In this document: positions 8,064-17,341 of the stretch, piece after piece
Position numbering within the stretch: the first letter of the stretch is position 1
How the letters are laid out: every line of letters starts with the position of its first letter
From: Nannocystis exedens
GTDB taxonomy: Bacteria > Myxococcota_A > Polyangia > Polyangiales > Polyangiaceae
Reading direction: 5' to 3'
Length of the DNA: 34,380 bases
NCBI GenBank assembly: GCA_945861885.1
Contig: CAMAVR010000039.1
Coordinates: 1-34,380 of the forward strand
Notes under the pieces: generated by a model
What the model was told of the DNA's origin: nothing
The model's input: the letters and a program-made list of their open reading frames with translations, nothing else
The model's database searches: none
Made by a program: the position numbers and the translations under genes

Positions 8064-9407
8064 ATGCACGAACCTGTTTATTCTATTCACAAGCCTGCGG
8101 AACACGAGACCGGGCCGCAGTGGGCTCGGCAGCTGGCGTCGACGATTGGAACCGGTCTGTTGGCCTATGCCGCGAGCTACACCTCGAGCATTCTCGTCGC
8201 CCGCGTACTTGGTCCCAGGCTCTTCGGCGACTACTCTGCGACGATCTCGTCGCTCACACTTCTGACCGTGACAGTGCTCTTTGGCTGGGACGGCGGCCTC
8301 TCCCAGTTTATCCCGGGCTACGTAAAGCAGCGCGACTACGCCGGGGTCAGAGGGTACATTGCTCTTTCGATAAAAAGGCTTCGAAATATAAATATTTTTA
8401 TATTTGTCGCAGGCATTGTCGCAATGGTGGCGCTCTACGCTTTGACGAACGAGCACATTCTCGACATCAGGCACACGCACCCATTCTATTTTTACTGCTG
8501 GGGCGTACCTCTGCTTGTCGCGCTCAGCTACATTTCGAAGTACATCCGGGCGGCCGGCTACGCTCATTTTTACCTCATCATCACGAGCGCCGGCATTCCG
8601 ATCGTCGTGTTGGCTGCGATCGCCGGCTTTATTACGTTCATAAGAAAATTCACGCTCGCCGAAGCACTACTCATTTATTTTTCGGCATCGATCATCGTCT
8701 CATCGATCGGCGTTTTCTATTGTTACAAAAAAGGCGAGTTACGCCTCATACGATCGCAGGCGCCCCGCTTTGAAACAAAAACTTGGATCGGCGCAACGCG
8801 CGCGCTCTTTTTTCTAGCAATGGCGCTTGGCTACCAAACAAACATCCTGATGATCGCCACGTCTGCACTTGATCACGACAAGAAAGGGGCCGGGCTCATC
8901 GCCGCGTCAATCTCAATCGTAGGAGTCATGTGGATCATCGGCGGGGCGGTGCGCGCACTCATGGCGCCAAAAATCACTGTAGCCGTCGTCGAAAAAAATC
9001 GTAAACAGATTCGGGACTTGGTTTTCAGATCAACGGCCACATTGGCCGGCAGCTGCGGAATTGTGCTTCTTACTATTCTGTTTTTCGGCCGAGGCTGGCT
9101 GGGGCACTTTGGAGAAGAGTTCCGGTCGGGGTACCCGATCCTCGTCGCACTCGCGAGCGCGTGGTACCTGGGCGCTCTTTGTGGACCGGCCACCTGGGCC
9201 GTCACGCGGTCGACGAAGTTGAAAGAATTTACTTATTTTTCCACCGCGCTCTTTGTCGTTTCGACCGTCGCCATCTGCTTCGCAACATCATTTCTTGGGA
9301 GCGGCGGTGCGATCGCCGTTTATGCGGTGGTTCAAGTGATCATGACCGCGTATTCGTTATCGTTGCTGGTCCAAATTTTGCGCGAAACCCCCGCAGAAGG
9401 CGCATAG
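8064..9407 (+). CDS. Oligosaccharide/polysaccharide flippase (Wzx/RfbX-like, MVF/MATE superfamily)
   Basis: This 447-residue, strongly hydrophobic protein has about twelve membrane helices and the opening pattern of polysaccharide flippases: a GLLAYAASYTSSILVARVLG helix followed by LFGDYSATIS. Such proteins move undecaprenyl-linked glycans from the cytoplasmic to the periplasmic face of the inner membrane for O-antigen, capsule or exopolysaccharide assembly. No glycosyltransferase or polymerase is adjacent, so the substrate cannot be told. Several stretches, notably 8370-8410, are much more AT-rich than neighbouring genes and use codons such as ATA and AAA, which may point to horizontal acquisition. 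The ATG at 8064 gives the usual N-terminus, although its Shine-Dalgarno is poor. Confidence 0.82.
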   Translation: MHEPVYSIHKPAEHETGPQWARQLASTIGTGLLAYAASYTSSILVARVLGPRLFGDYSATISSLTLLTVTVLFGWDGGLSQFIPGYVKQRDYAGVRGYIALSIKRLRNINIFIFVAGIVAMVALYALTNEHILDIRHTHPFYFYCWGVPLLVALSYISKYIRAAGYAHFYLIITSAGIPIVVLAAIAGFITFIRKFTLAEALLIYFSASIIVSSIGVFYCYKKGELRLIRSQAPRFETKTWIGATRALFFLAMALGYQTNILMIATSALDHDKKGAGLIAASISIVGVMWIIGGAVRALMAPKITVAVVEKNRKQIRDLVFRSTATLAGSCGIVLLTILFFGRGWLGHFGEEFRSGYPILVALASAWYLGALCGPATWAVTRSTKLKEFTYFSTALFVVSTVAICFATSFLGSGGAIAVYAVVQVIMTAYSLSLLVQILRETPAEGA

Positions 9408-9433
9408 ACCCGCCGCTGTTTCGACGAGGCGGC

Positions 9434-10378
9434 TTAAGGAGCGGGCGGCAGCGCGATTGACACTTCTGCCGACATGCCTGTCATAAGACGCCCGTCTGCA
9501 TTCGGTAAAACAATTTCGGTTGTTAGCGTGTGCGTTCGCGGATCGAGCGCAGCTGCGGTGCGAGTGATCTCTCCAATAAAGACGCTCGTCGGGTACTCGG
9601 ACACCCGGGTTTCGGCCGCTAGACCATCGTGTATTCTCAGCGCGAATTCTTGGGGAATCTGAGTCACTACGCGCACGTTGTCTACCGCGATCACATCAAA
9701 GAGCTGAGTCCCCTTGCCGGTAGAAACGACCAGTGTTCCGGGACTGACGTAACGCGCCATCACTATCCCCGTGAACGGCGCAGTGACGCGTGCAAACGCC
9801 TTTACGTCCTTGAGGCGCGCAACCTTGGCCTCTTGAGCGCCGACCGACGCCCCTGCCTCCGACACGAGCGCCTCGTCGATCGCAAACACCGCCTTTTTTT
9901 GATCGTAGTCCTGTTGCGTCGCGAGCCCCGCCCCTTCGAGACCTTGGAAGCGCTTGAATGTTATTTTCGCGTAACTACGAAGCGCTTTCGCTTTTTCGAG
10001 CGACGCTCGAGCCTGAACCAGCAGCGCACTCTCCGCCAAAATATCCTGGTCGAGCTCCGGCGTGGAGATCTCGGCCAGCACATCCCCTTTGGTCACCCGA
10101 CTCCCGATGTCGACCTTGTAGTCGCGAAGATAGCCCTGGGCGCGCGCATAGACCGTTGTCTGTTCGAAAGGATTGACGGTCGCTTGAAACACCGTTTTTT
10201 CACCGCGCTTCGTAACTACCGGAGCGACAACCGGAGTGGCAGCGTCCACCGGAGCAGGTGGGACGATCACTTGGATGCTCTCGCGAGCCGTAGGCGCCAA
10301 GCGGCGCACCAGATAGATAGTCGCCACCATGCCGCCCGCGACAACGAGCACCACAACCACGATGACGCGACCCCCCAT
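9434..10378 (-). CDS. RND efflux periplasmic adaptor (HlyD/AcrA family), no pump gene adjacent
   Basis: The 314-residue protein starts with an inner-membrane anchor (VIVVVVLVVAGGMVATIYLV). A beta-barrel/lipoyl segment follows (VYARAQGYLRDYKVDIGSRVTKGDVLAEI), then a helical hairpin (about residues 110-175), the second lipoyl half (APFTGIVMARYVSPGTLV) and the C-terminal barrel. This is the membrane-fusion-protein plan bridging an inner-membrane pump and an outer-membrane channel. I placed the start at the ATG at 10378, because a longer frame (to 10483) would add 35 charged residues before the anchor and overlap the enoyl-CoA hydratase gene. Neither an RND pump nor a TolC-like channel is nearby. 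The gene lies 37 bp after the hydratase on the same strand. Confidence 0.85.
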   Translation of the reverse strand: MGGRVIVVVVLVVAGGMVATIYLVRRLAPTARESIQVIVPPAPVDAATPVVAPVVTKRGEKTVFQATVNPFEQTTVYARAQGYLRDYKVDIGSRVTKGDVLAEISTPELDQDILAESALLVQARASLEKAKALRSYAKITFKRFQGLEGAGLATQQDYDQKKAVFAIDEALVSEAGASVGAQEAKVARLKDVKAFARVTAPFTGIVMARYVSPGTLVVSTGKGTQLFDVIAVDNVRVVTQIPQEFALRIHDGLAAETRVSEYPTSVFIGEITRTAAALDPRTHTLTTEIVLPNADGRLMTGMSAEVSIALPPAP

Positions 10379-10415
10379 CGCCCAAATGTCACACGCACTG
10401 AAACGCCCGACAAGC

Positions 10416-11204
10416 CTAAATACCGCGAAATCGCGGCGCTCGCTTCTCTCCAAACGCTGTAAGCGCTTCGCGCCTATCGGCACTCACGAGCACACGCTCG
10501 TAGCTCAAATTTTCGAGCTCGAGCCCGACTTCGAGCGGGGTGTCAAACGAGCGATCGATCGCCTCGAGCGCCGCCGCTTGCGCGATTGGAGCGCCGTTCG
10601 CAATCGGATGGACCCAGCGGAGCGTCGCTTCAATCAAGTCTTCGTCGTCTGGAACAACCGCGTTCACAAGCCCCCACGCGAGCGCCTCATCGGCACCAAT
10701 GCGTCGACCGAGCAGCGTTAACTCTTTCGCTCGCCCTTCACCGACAACACGCCCTAGGCGCTGCGTGCCGCCGGCACCGGGGATAATCCCCAGCGACGTC
10801 GTTTCTGGCAGCGCGAATTGTGCCCTTTTCGCGGCGATGCGCAGGTCGCACACGAGCGCCAATTCGAGCCCGCCGCCGAGCGCGAAACCGTTGATCGCGG
10901 CGATGACCGGCTTTGGGCACCTGTCGAGCGGGCCGAATTCCGAACGATAGAGCCGCACTTGCGTGCGAATGTCGTCGTCGCTCATCCCTTGACGCTCTTT
11001 GAGATCGGCGCCCGCACAAAACGCCTTTTCGCCGCTCCCGGTCACGACGATCGCTTTGATCGAATCGTTTAGCGCCGCTTCACGGGCGAGCTGGCCAAAA
11101 GCGATCAACGTCGCTCGTGACAAGCTGTTGCTTCGAGCGGCACGGTCGATTGTCCAGATAGCGACGCCTCCACGCTGCTCAACTTTTATCGGTACTTCGC
11201 TCAC
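10416..11204 (-). CDS. Enoyl-CoA hydratase/isomerase family protein
   Basis: This 262-residue crotonase-fold enzyme has both catalytic glutamates of true hydratases. E114 lies in GGLELALVCD and E134 in ALPETTSLGIIPGAGG. The oxyanion-hole stretch FCAGADL (62-68) is also present. It should hydrate trans-2-enoyl-CoA or a branched relative such as methylglutaconyl-CoA. The sequence alone does not separate fatty-acid from leucine catabolism. Translation starts at a GTG whose first bases overlap the stop of the upstream aminopeptidase (GTGA), with GAGGAG about 7 nt before it. The pair is therefore translationally coupled. Confidence 0.92.
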   Translation of the reverse strand: MSEVPIKVEQRGGVAIWTIDRAARSNSLSRATLIAFGQLAREAALNDSIKAIVVTGSGEKAFCAGADLKERQGMSDDDIRTQVRLYRSEFGPLDRCPKPVIAAINGFALGGGLELALVCDLRIAAKRAQFALPETTSLGIIPGAGGTQRLGRVVGEGRAKELTLLGRRIGADEALAWGLVNAVVPDDEDLIEATLRWVHPIANGAPIAQAAALEAIDRSFDTPLEVGLELENLSYERVLVSADRREALTAFGEKRAPRFRGI

Positions 11205-13807
11205 TTCGTGACTCCTCTTTTTCGCCCGCTCGGTACTACGTGCGCCGCTCGCGACTTCGGCGTGCGCGGCGCTGCTTCGGCTTTTGTAGCTTCGATTTTC
11301 GCCAGGCGCAGCTTTAGCTCGGCATATTCGGTCTGAAGCTTGTCGAAGTCGTCGCGCAGCGATTGCATTGCCGCTTTCGACTCGCCCCCTAAATCGCGCA
11401 CCACTTCGCGCATTCGTCGGCGCGCGCGCGGATCGAGCTCCGTGTCGATGCGCGCCCTGAGAGCGGGGCGCGCTTTGACGTCGTCGAACTTCCCGAGACT
11501 TCGGGCCGCATCGAGGCGCACGTGGGGATTTGGATCGTCGAGGAGCTCTTCGACAATCTCGCGGACGCGCTCTTGCGACGTTAGCTTCGGTAGCGCCATC
11601 AACACCGCGCGCCGTACGCGCTCCGAATTCCCATAGCGGAGGCGCGGAAGGAGTTTGTCTACTGCCCGTTCGTCACGAAGCGCGGCCAAGCCATCGACTG
11701 CACCGACGCGCACCACGTCTGCCCACGACGGGCGATCAAGCATCCCCGTCAGGCGCTCGAATGCTTCATCGCGCCGTATTTTCCCGATCGATCGCGCCGC
11801 CTCCGCTTCAACGAGATAGCTCGCATCGCGCTGTGCGTGCGCGGCGACCGCCTCGGCCGCTGCAGTCGTGCGAAACGATCCGATCGCTTCAACGACCGCG
11901 CGCCGCACTTTCGGATGCGCTACGCCTGCCGATGCCGACAAAATCTCTAAACAGTCGGCCGTTTTAATCCTCCCCAGCGCCGCCGCACACTCGGCCCGCA
12001 CGCCCCAAAATTCGCCTTCGTCGTGAAGACGCTTCCCAAGCGCGGCAATCGTCAGTGAATCGGTGCTTTTTGCGAGAATGCGCGCCGCCATCCAGCGCCC
12101 CCGAGCCGCCGCCGCTTTCGCCAGCTGAGACCGCAACATGTCGTTCGGCGCCCGCACCGTCAACTCGCCAAGGACGAGCATATCGGGGTCGACAATGACA
12201 AACGCGGGGCGAAGTGGGAGCGGAAGCACAAACGCCTCAGAGCGCTGCGAAATTGAAATTCGAAGCAGCTCGCTCGAGCCATCTTCTTTGACCGCATCGA
12301 AAACAAGCGGAAATTCAAACGCATTTGGCACGCCGTCGGTGGCCGACTGCGTCTGCTTCACCGTCACCATAAGCCGTTTTTTTTCCCAGTGAATCGCCAC
12401 ATCGAGATCAGGATGCCCCGGCTTGTAGACCCACTGATCGAAAAATCGGCCGAGACTTCGACCGCTTACATCTTCGAGCGCTCGCTGCAAATCGCGCGTC
12501 TCGACGAGACCGTGAGCGTGCTTTGTCAGGTAAGCGGCGACGCCGCGCCAAAAGCGCTCGCTTCCGAGTTCATGACGAAGCATGTGCAGCACGAGCCCGC
12601 CTTTTTCGTACAAGTGCCGGTCGAACAGGTCGAGCGGAGCGTCGTAGTCGCGGCAGACGATCGCGCGCCTGTAACGCCCATTCGCTTCGGAAGCATACGA
12701 TTCGAGATCGCGTTCGAGCGCGTATTGATACTCATCGACGCCGAGATCGTGCTCGCGCCACACGTGCTCCATGAACGTCGCAAAACCTTCGTTGAGCCAC
12801 CCCTCTGACCAGTCGCGGCACGTCACGAAATCGCCAAACCACTGATGCGCCAGCTCGTGCGCGATCAGATCGTCGGAAGTGATGTCGATCGCGGCGCGCT
12901 CATCGAGCAGAATATGCTCGTACATCGTCGTCGCTGTGGTGTTCTCCATCCCCCCAAAAACGAAGTCGCTCACGACGACCTGCGCGTACTTGTTCCATGG
13001 GTACGGAACGCCGGTAATTTGGCCAAAATACTCGACCATTTTAGGCGTTTTTTCGAACGTGCGAACGCCATCGGCGCGGCGATCCTGTGGCACGAGATAG
13101 CTTAGCGGCACGTGCCCGGCCTGCGCTTCAATCTCCGCAAATTCGCCCGCAACGATCGTGAGCAGATAGCTCGGATGCGGGAGGTTCATCTCCCATCGAA
13201 ACACAACTCCGTCGGCTTCGTCGCGCTTCGATGTCAGCTCGCCGTTCGACAGCACAGTCCACCCTCGCGGCGCCCTCACCGTGACCGATGTAGTCATCTT
13301 CGCATGTGGCTTGTCGACGCAAGGCAGCCAGTGGCGCGCATCTTCTTCTTGGCACTGCGTCCACACCTGGAGCGGCCTGTCGGGGACGTCTTCGTCGGGG
13401 CGCAAAAAATACATGCCGCGGCGCGGCTTTGCTTTGTAACTGACGACCACTTGCGTCGCTTTCGCGCCGCGAGAGATCGGAATCGTTAGGCGCGCGCCAT
13501 CGTTGGTAAACGCGCTCTGTTTGCCACCGACCGACACACTGTTAACATCGAACGCGACCGCATCGAGAACAATCTCGTCGGCCTCGTCGTCGCGCCGCTC
13601 GATGTCGAGCGTCACAACACCGCGAACCGATTCGCGCGGGACATCGAGCGCGACATCGGCATCGAGATGCCTCACAAAAAACGGCAAATCGCGCTCAAAT
13701 TGATGCGGGCTATGCGGAAACGCGAACGGCCTTCCCCCCGCTCGGTGTAGCTGCCCCCCTTCGGCTGACGTAGTGCAACCGCATCGCGTGTGCTGTCGGT
13801 AATTCAT
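11201..13807 (-). CDS. M1 family zinc aminopeptidase with C-terminal HEAT repeats
   Basis: This 868-residue protein has the aminopeptidase motif GGMEN at 285-289. The zinc site HELAH is at 317-321 with the third ligand E340 in WLNEGFATF, giving the HExxH-x18-E spacing of family M1 (gluzincins). The N-terminal beta-domain is followed by the catalytic domain to about residue 550. In place of the ERAP1-type C-terminal domain there are HEAT-like helical repeats (about 580-800, for example HPKVRRAVVEAIGSF), then a coiled coil (about 805-845) and a basic tail. No signal peptide is visible, so it is probably cytoplasmic. It starts 10 bp after pilQ ends and overlaps the next gene by 4 bases. Confidence 0.92.
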   Translation of the reverse strand: MNYRQHTRCGCTTSAEGGQLHRAGGRPFAFPHSPHQFERDLPFFVRHLDADVALDVPRESVRGVVTLDIERRDDEADEIVLDAVAFDVNSVSVGGKQSAFTNDGARLTIPISRGAKATQVVVSYKAKPRRGMYFLRPDEDVPDRPLQVWTQCQEEDARHWLPCVDKPHAKMTTSVTVRAPRGWTVLSNGELTSKRDEADGVVFRWEMNLPHPSYLLTIVAGEFAEIEAQAGHVPLSYLVPQDRRADGVRTFEKTPKMVEYFGQITGVPYPWNKYAQVVVSDFVFGGMENTTATTMYEHILLDERAAIDITSDDLIAHELAHQWFGDFVTCRDWSEGWLNEGFATFMEHVWREHDLGVDEYQYALERDLESYASEANGRYRRAIVCRDYDAPLDLFDRHLYEKGGLVLHMLRHELGSERFWRGVAAYLTKHAHGLVETRDLQRALEDVSGRSLGRFFDQWVYKPGHPDLDVAIHWEKKRLMVTVKQTQSATDGVPNAFEFPLVFDAVKEDGSSELLRISISQRSEAFVLPLPLRPAFVIVDPDMLVLGELTVRAPNDMLRSQLAKAAAARGRWMAARILAKSTDSLTIAALGKRLHDEGEFWGVRAECAAALGRIKTADCLEILSASAGVAHPKVRRAVVEAIGSFRTTAAAEAVAAHAQRDASYLVEAEAARSIGKIRRDEAFERLTGMLDRPSWADVVRVGAVDGLAALRDERAVDKLLPRLRYGNSERVRRAVLMALPKLTSQERVREIVEELLDDPNPHVRLDAARSLGKFDDVKARPALRARIDTELDPRARRRMREVVRDLGGESKAAMQSLRDDFDKLQTEYAELKLRLAKIEATKAEAAPRTPKSRAAHVVPSGRKRGVTK

Positions 13808-13817
13808 TTGTTGCTAG

Positions 13818-15416
13818 TCAGTGTCCCAGCGCTTGCGCGCGATTTACGATCCGAGGAGTGAGAAAGATAATGAGCTCGGTCCGTTTGTCTTGCGACTGCC
13901 GGCGCTGAAAGAGAACGCCTAGCACAGGAATACTGCCAAGAAAGGGGATCTGGTTGACGCCCGAGCTCGTATTTCGCGTAAAAATCCCGCCGATCACCGC
14001 GGTATGGCCATCTTGAACCAGAAGGTCGGTCTCCGCTTCTCGCTTTAATATCGACGGCTGGCCGTTCGGACTGAGGGTTGGGTCCGGTTCGTCGCGATTG
14101 ATCTTCACGTGCATCGAGATCGACCCTTCGGCCGTCACGTGCGGCTTTACGAGCAGTTGCAACTTCGCCTCCTGAAATGTTGTCTGTAGCCCCCCGAGTC
14201 CACTCTGTTGCGAATACGGGATTAGCTGCCCTTCGTTGATGCGCGCCGTGCTGTTGTCGAGCGTGAGTACGCGCGGGCTATGCACGATCCGCAGCATTCC
14301 TGACGATTCGGCTGCCGACAAGCGCACTTGCAAATTGAAATTTCCGTCGACCGAACCGAACGTCAACCCAAGGGCGCCGCCCGTCCCTTTGGCGACGTTT
14401 GCAGGGAGATTTACGGCAAAATTTGGCGTCGGCGGTGTGATGCCCGGTCGCGCGAGCCCGCCGGTCGGCGTCTCGCTGTCGCTCGCGCCGCCTCCAAACC
14501 CGAGGCGCGAAGGGAATGCCACGCCGGTCGGATTCCCGGTCGCTTCGCTGAATCTGCCGTCGCCGCCCCACTGAATACCGACGTCGCGCAAAAACGAACT
14601 CGTCGCTTCAACGATCCGCGCTTCGATGAGAACCTGAGGCGTCTGAGTGTCGAGCGAGCGCACGAGCTCCTCGACATGATTGAGATTGCCGGCGATATCG
14701 CGTGCGATAAGCACGTTGGTTCGATCGTCGACCGACACAGACCCTCGAGGCGAAAGGAGATCTTTCGTTCGCGCTTGCAGATCGTTTGCCGACGCATAGC
14801 TGACCGGAATAAGCCGCGTCTCGAGCGGTGTAAGCTGAAATTCTTGCTTCTGCTGTTCAATCTTCAGTTCGCGCTCTTTTTGAAGTTGAACCATCGGCGC
14901 GACGCGAATCAAATTCCCCTCGTGGATCATCCCGAGCGATTTCGCCTGGAGGATGACATCGAGCGCGTGGTCCCACGGGACGTTGCGCATTCGAATCGTC
15001 ACCAATCCCGACACATCATCGCCCGTGACGATGTTGACGTTGCCGACATCGGCGAGCAGGCGGAGGATGTTGTGAACATCGGCGTCTTTCAAATCGAGGT
15101 CGATGCGGCGGCCTCCGTATTTCCCTTTCCGGTCGATCACGACCTCTTGCGTGAGGCCGGCGTACGCACCCGGCGTTTCCCCAGCTTCCTTCGATTTCAT
15201 CGAAGAAATTGATGTCTCAATACGAGACATCGGCGGCTGCGCCTCCTCGCGGGCAACCGTTTTCGAACGACGAGCGGACACGTCCGCCGGTTCGTTTTGA
15301 CGATCGTCCGCTTGCGCCACACCGACATCTGCGAGCGCCGCTGCCGAAATCGCAGCGAGCAGCCCGAAACTTGTCAGTGCGGTGGATAGGTCCACTTTTC
15401 GTCTGTGCTCCCCCAT
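13818..15416 (-). CDS. pilQ: Type IV pilus secretin PilQ (short form)
   Basis: This 532-residue outer-membrane secretin is the gated ring through which the type IV pilus passes. After an N-terminal hydrophobic segment (about 14-36) and a linker come the N0/STN domain (about 100-173, RIDLDLKDADVHNILRLLAD), the N1 domain (about 200-268) and the secretin barrel. The barrel ends with the diagnostic QIPFLGSIPVLGVLF and ELIIFLTPRIV. Only about 65 residues separate the signal region from N0, too few for the peptidoglycan-binding AMIN domains usual in PilQ. It is last of the pilMNOPQ set, 11 bp after pilP, with GAGG before its ATG. Confidence 0.95.
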   Translation of the reverse strand: MGEHRRKVDLSTALTSFGLLAAISAAALADVGVAQADDRQNEPADVSARRSKTVAREEAQPPMSRIETSISSMKSKEAGETPGAYAGLTQEVVIDRKGKYGGRRIDLDLKDADVHNILRLLADVGNVNIVTGDDVSGLVTIRMRNVPWDHALDVILQAKSLGMIHEGNLIRVAPMVQLQKERELKIEQQKQEFQLTPLETRLIPVSYASANDLQARTKDLLSPRGSVSVDDRTNVLIARDIAGNLNHVEELVRSLDTQTPQVLIEARIVEATSSFLRDVGIQWGGDGRFSEATGNPTGVAFPSRLGFGGGASDSETPTGGLARPGITPPTPNFAVNLPANVAKGTGGALGLTFGSVDGNFNLQVRLSAAESSGMLRIVHSPRVLTLDNSTARINEGQLIPYSQQSGLGGLQTTFQEAKLQLLVKPHVTAEGSISMHVKINRDEPDPTLSPNGQPSILKREAETDLLVQDGHTAVIGGIFTRNTSSGVNQIPFLGSIPVLGVLFQRRQSQDKRTELIIFLTPRIVNRAQALGH

Positions 15417-15427
15417 AATCGCGCCTC

Positions 15428-16093
15428 TCAGTCGTACGTCCCGGACTGCGGATCAACCTCTTGGTAAAGCGGAATCACTCTGGTGAGCGGCGGCACGCCC
15501 GGCTGCCCCGGGTCCTCCCGCACGAAAACAACATCGCCGTCGCGAATGCGATCGACGCGCCAATTCAGCTCGTAATCGTTGCCGCGCGAACCGACGGCAT
15601 GGGCTAGCTCCGACCGCGCAACGTAGTCGCCGGGGCGCACAACCCACCCTTTTCCGGCCGGATCGAGAAACATCGCGCGCGGAAAATCGCCCGATTGCAC
15701 GATCGCGATAAGCTTGAGCTCGTCGAGCGAATACTGCCCCAAAATGATCACGCGCTGGTTTCCGGCAGGCCGCTTCAGCAGGTCGATAAAGCGTGATGCA
15801 AACGAACGAAACGGGTCGCGATTGGCTTCGCTTTCAACAAGCTCCGCTTCGACGGTGCTCGTGAACTGAAACGACGCGCCGGCGTCGGTCGCCAAGTGCC
15901 CCGCGGCGCCGAGATCGATCACCGCGGGCGCTGGCGCAACCGTCGGCGCAGCGCTCGCCGCTCCGGTCGGCGCTTCCGTCGGCAATGCGACTGGCGCCAA
16001 GGTCTCGTTCGCGAACGATGTAACGGCAGACTTTCCCTTCGACCCGCAAGCGACCAGAACGATCGATAGAAGAAGCGGCACATGTCGGTTCAA
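15428..16093 (-). CDS. pilP: Type IV pilus inner-membrane lipoprotein PilP
   Basis: This 221-residue protein has a lipoprotein signal peptide with lipobox LVAC (Cys16), a long Ala/Pro-rich linker and a compact C-terminal domain (VILGQYSLDELKLIAIVQSG, then DYVARSELAHAV). That matches PilP, which connects the PilN/PilO inner-membrane pair to the PilQ secretin. The start is a TTG at 16093 that overlaps the pilO stop as TTGA. Using it gives exactly the expected short n-region before the lipobox. Confidence 0.92.
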   Translation of the reverse strand: MNRHVPLLLSIVLVACGSKGKSAVTSFANETLAPVALPTEAPTGAASAAPTVAPAPAVIDLGAAGHLATDAGASFQFTSTVEAELVESEANRDPFRSFASRFIDLLKRPAGNQRVIILGQYSLDELKLIAIVQSGDFPRAMFLDPAGKGWVVRPGDYVARSELAHAVGSRGNDYELNWRVDRIRDGDVVFVREDPGQPGVPPLTRVIPLYQEVDPQSGTYD

Positions 16094-16689
16094 GGTGTCA
16101 CCGCCTGCACCGGCTTTGGTTCGGCCGCGTAGAAAGTCGTAGCAAGACAGCGAGCTCGCAAGATTGTGTCGCCGGCGATCATTCGCGGGTCAGAGAACTC
16201 GATGTTCTCGACATTGATAATTCGTTCGATGTGCCCGAGATCGTAAATAAACTTCACCAACTGATGAAATTTCCCGGTCAATTCAAGCTTCATCGGCACG
16301 CGAACGTAAAAGTCGACCGGCTGCTCATCGAACGGCTGCCACGATTTTAGACTGACGCCACTTACGTCGGTCTCGTTCTGAATGGCCGACAAAAACGACG
16401 CCATCTCCGCCGTTGGAGGCAAAATCTTGTTGAATTCGCGTTGGCGCTGCTGCCGCGATGCAAGCTCGTCGCGATCGGCGAAATAGTTCGCCTGCGCGTG
16501 CTGCACTTCGACGAGTTCGGCTCGAAAGCGTGTCTGCTCCGCCTCTGCTCGGCGAATTTTATCGGAAACTTCGCTGAAGAAGAAAACGTAGTAGATGACC
16601 GCGCAAAGAACGACGACCGCCCCTCCGAGCGAGTATCGAACCGTTGGCGACATCTCCGACAGGCTGCCGCGGGTGAGCGTGAGTGCCAT
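16090..16689 (-). CDS. pilO: Type IV pilus assembly protein PilO
   Basis: This 199-residue bitopic protein has one membrane helix at about residues 18-36 (GGAVVVLCAVIYYVFFF). A periplasmic coiled coil follows (RRAEAEQTRFRAEL...), then a ferredoxin-like C-terminal domain containing the conserved KLELTGKFHQLVKFIYDLG. PilO dimerises with PilN to form the alignment complex between motor and secretin. It starts 1 bp after pilN stops and its stop overlaps pilP. Confidence 0.93.
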   Translation of the reverse strand: MALTLTRGSLSEMSPTVRYSLGGAVVVLCAVIYYVFFFSEVSDKIRRAEAEQTRFRAELVEVQHAQANYFADRDELASRQQRQREFNKILPPTAEMASFLSAIQNETDVSGVSLKSWQPFDEQPVDFYVRVPMKLELTGKFHQLVKFIYDLGHIERIINVENIEFSDPRMIAGDTILRARCLATTFYAAEPKPVQAVTP

Positions 16690-16690
16690 T

Positions 16691-17341
16691 TTAGTACCTC
16701 ACCATGGCGGAGAGTTCGAAGCTTAGGACTTCAAGCTTCGAGACCGGATCGACAACTTTTGATGCCGGCAGGAGCTTTATGTCGGCAAAATATGCACTCA
16801 GCGTCAGGCGCCGCAAAAACTCCGAGACGTCTTCCGCGTCGCGCGCGTAGCCGGCGATTCGAACGGCGCGATCGGCCTCTGCGTATTTCGTCAGCCACAA
16901 GCGCCCTGGGTCCCACTCTTCGCTCGGCACCGCCGCTGGGCTGTCCCTCCGCAGCTGCTCGAGCTTTTCGCGGTCGACGGTCAACCCTCGCCCGAACGAA
17001 AGCATGCGCGACAAATCGAGCAGAACTTTTGTCGGTCCGCTTCGCGCAGCCTCGAGCTTTCGAATCGCCTCTTCCCGTTCGCGGAGCACTTTTAGCTGCG
17101 CCAAGATCGCCGCATGATCCGAAATCTGTCGCTGAATCGCATCGATCTTAGCGCGCGTGCTCTGATTGCTGTCGCGAAGACGTGTCCACGTGTCGACATG
17201 CGCACGGTGAATGAGCGCGATTGCAATCAGTTCGATCACGACGACGCCCGCAAACCCGATGAACCATCTCGCTTCCGGCGAGCCTTTCATCGCCATGCGC
17301 GGCGGGCGCTTTTTGTGCGGAAGAAGGTTTACGCGGACCAT
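16691..17341 (-). CDS. pilN: Type IV pilus assembly protein PilN
   Basis: This 216-residue protein opens with VRVNLLPHKK, the cytoplasmic (I/V)NLLP peptide by which PilN docks on PilM. A membrane helix (about 26-47), a coiled coil and a ferredoxin-like domain follow. The start at 17341 lies inside the 3' end of pilM (13-bp overlap) and uses an AAGGAG within the pilM codons, indicating coupling. Confidence 0.94.
   Translation of the reverse strand: MVRVNLLPHKKRPPRMAMKGSPEARWFIGFAGVVVIELIAIALIHRAHVDTWTRLRDSNQSTRAKIDAIQRQISDHAAILAQLKVLREREEAIRKLEAARSGPTKVLLDLSRMLSFGRGLTVDREKLEQLRRDSPAAVPSEEWDPGRLWLTKYAEADRAVRIAGYARDAEDVSEFLRRLTLSAYFADIKLLPASKVVDPVSKLEVLSFELSAMVRY

Noticed and set aside
9408..9433. 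Terminator between the convergent flippase and RND adaptor genes
   Set aside because: Only a 5-bp GCCGC/GCGGC stem with a long loop and no T-run on either strand.
10379..10483. Longer N-terminus for the RND adaptor
   Set aside because: It adds charged residues before the membrane anchor and overlaps the hydratase gene; the ATG at 10378 fits the family.
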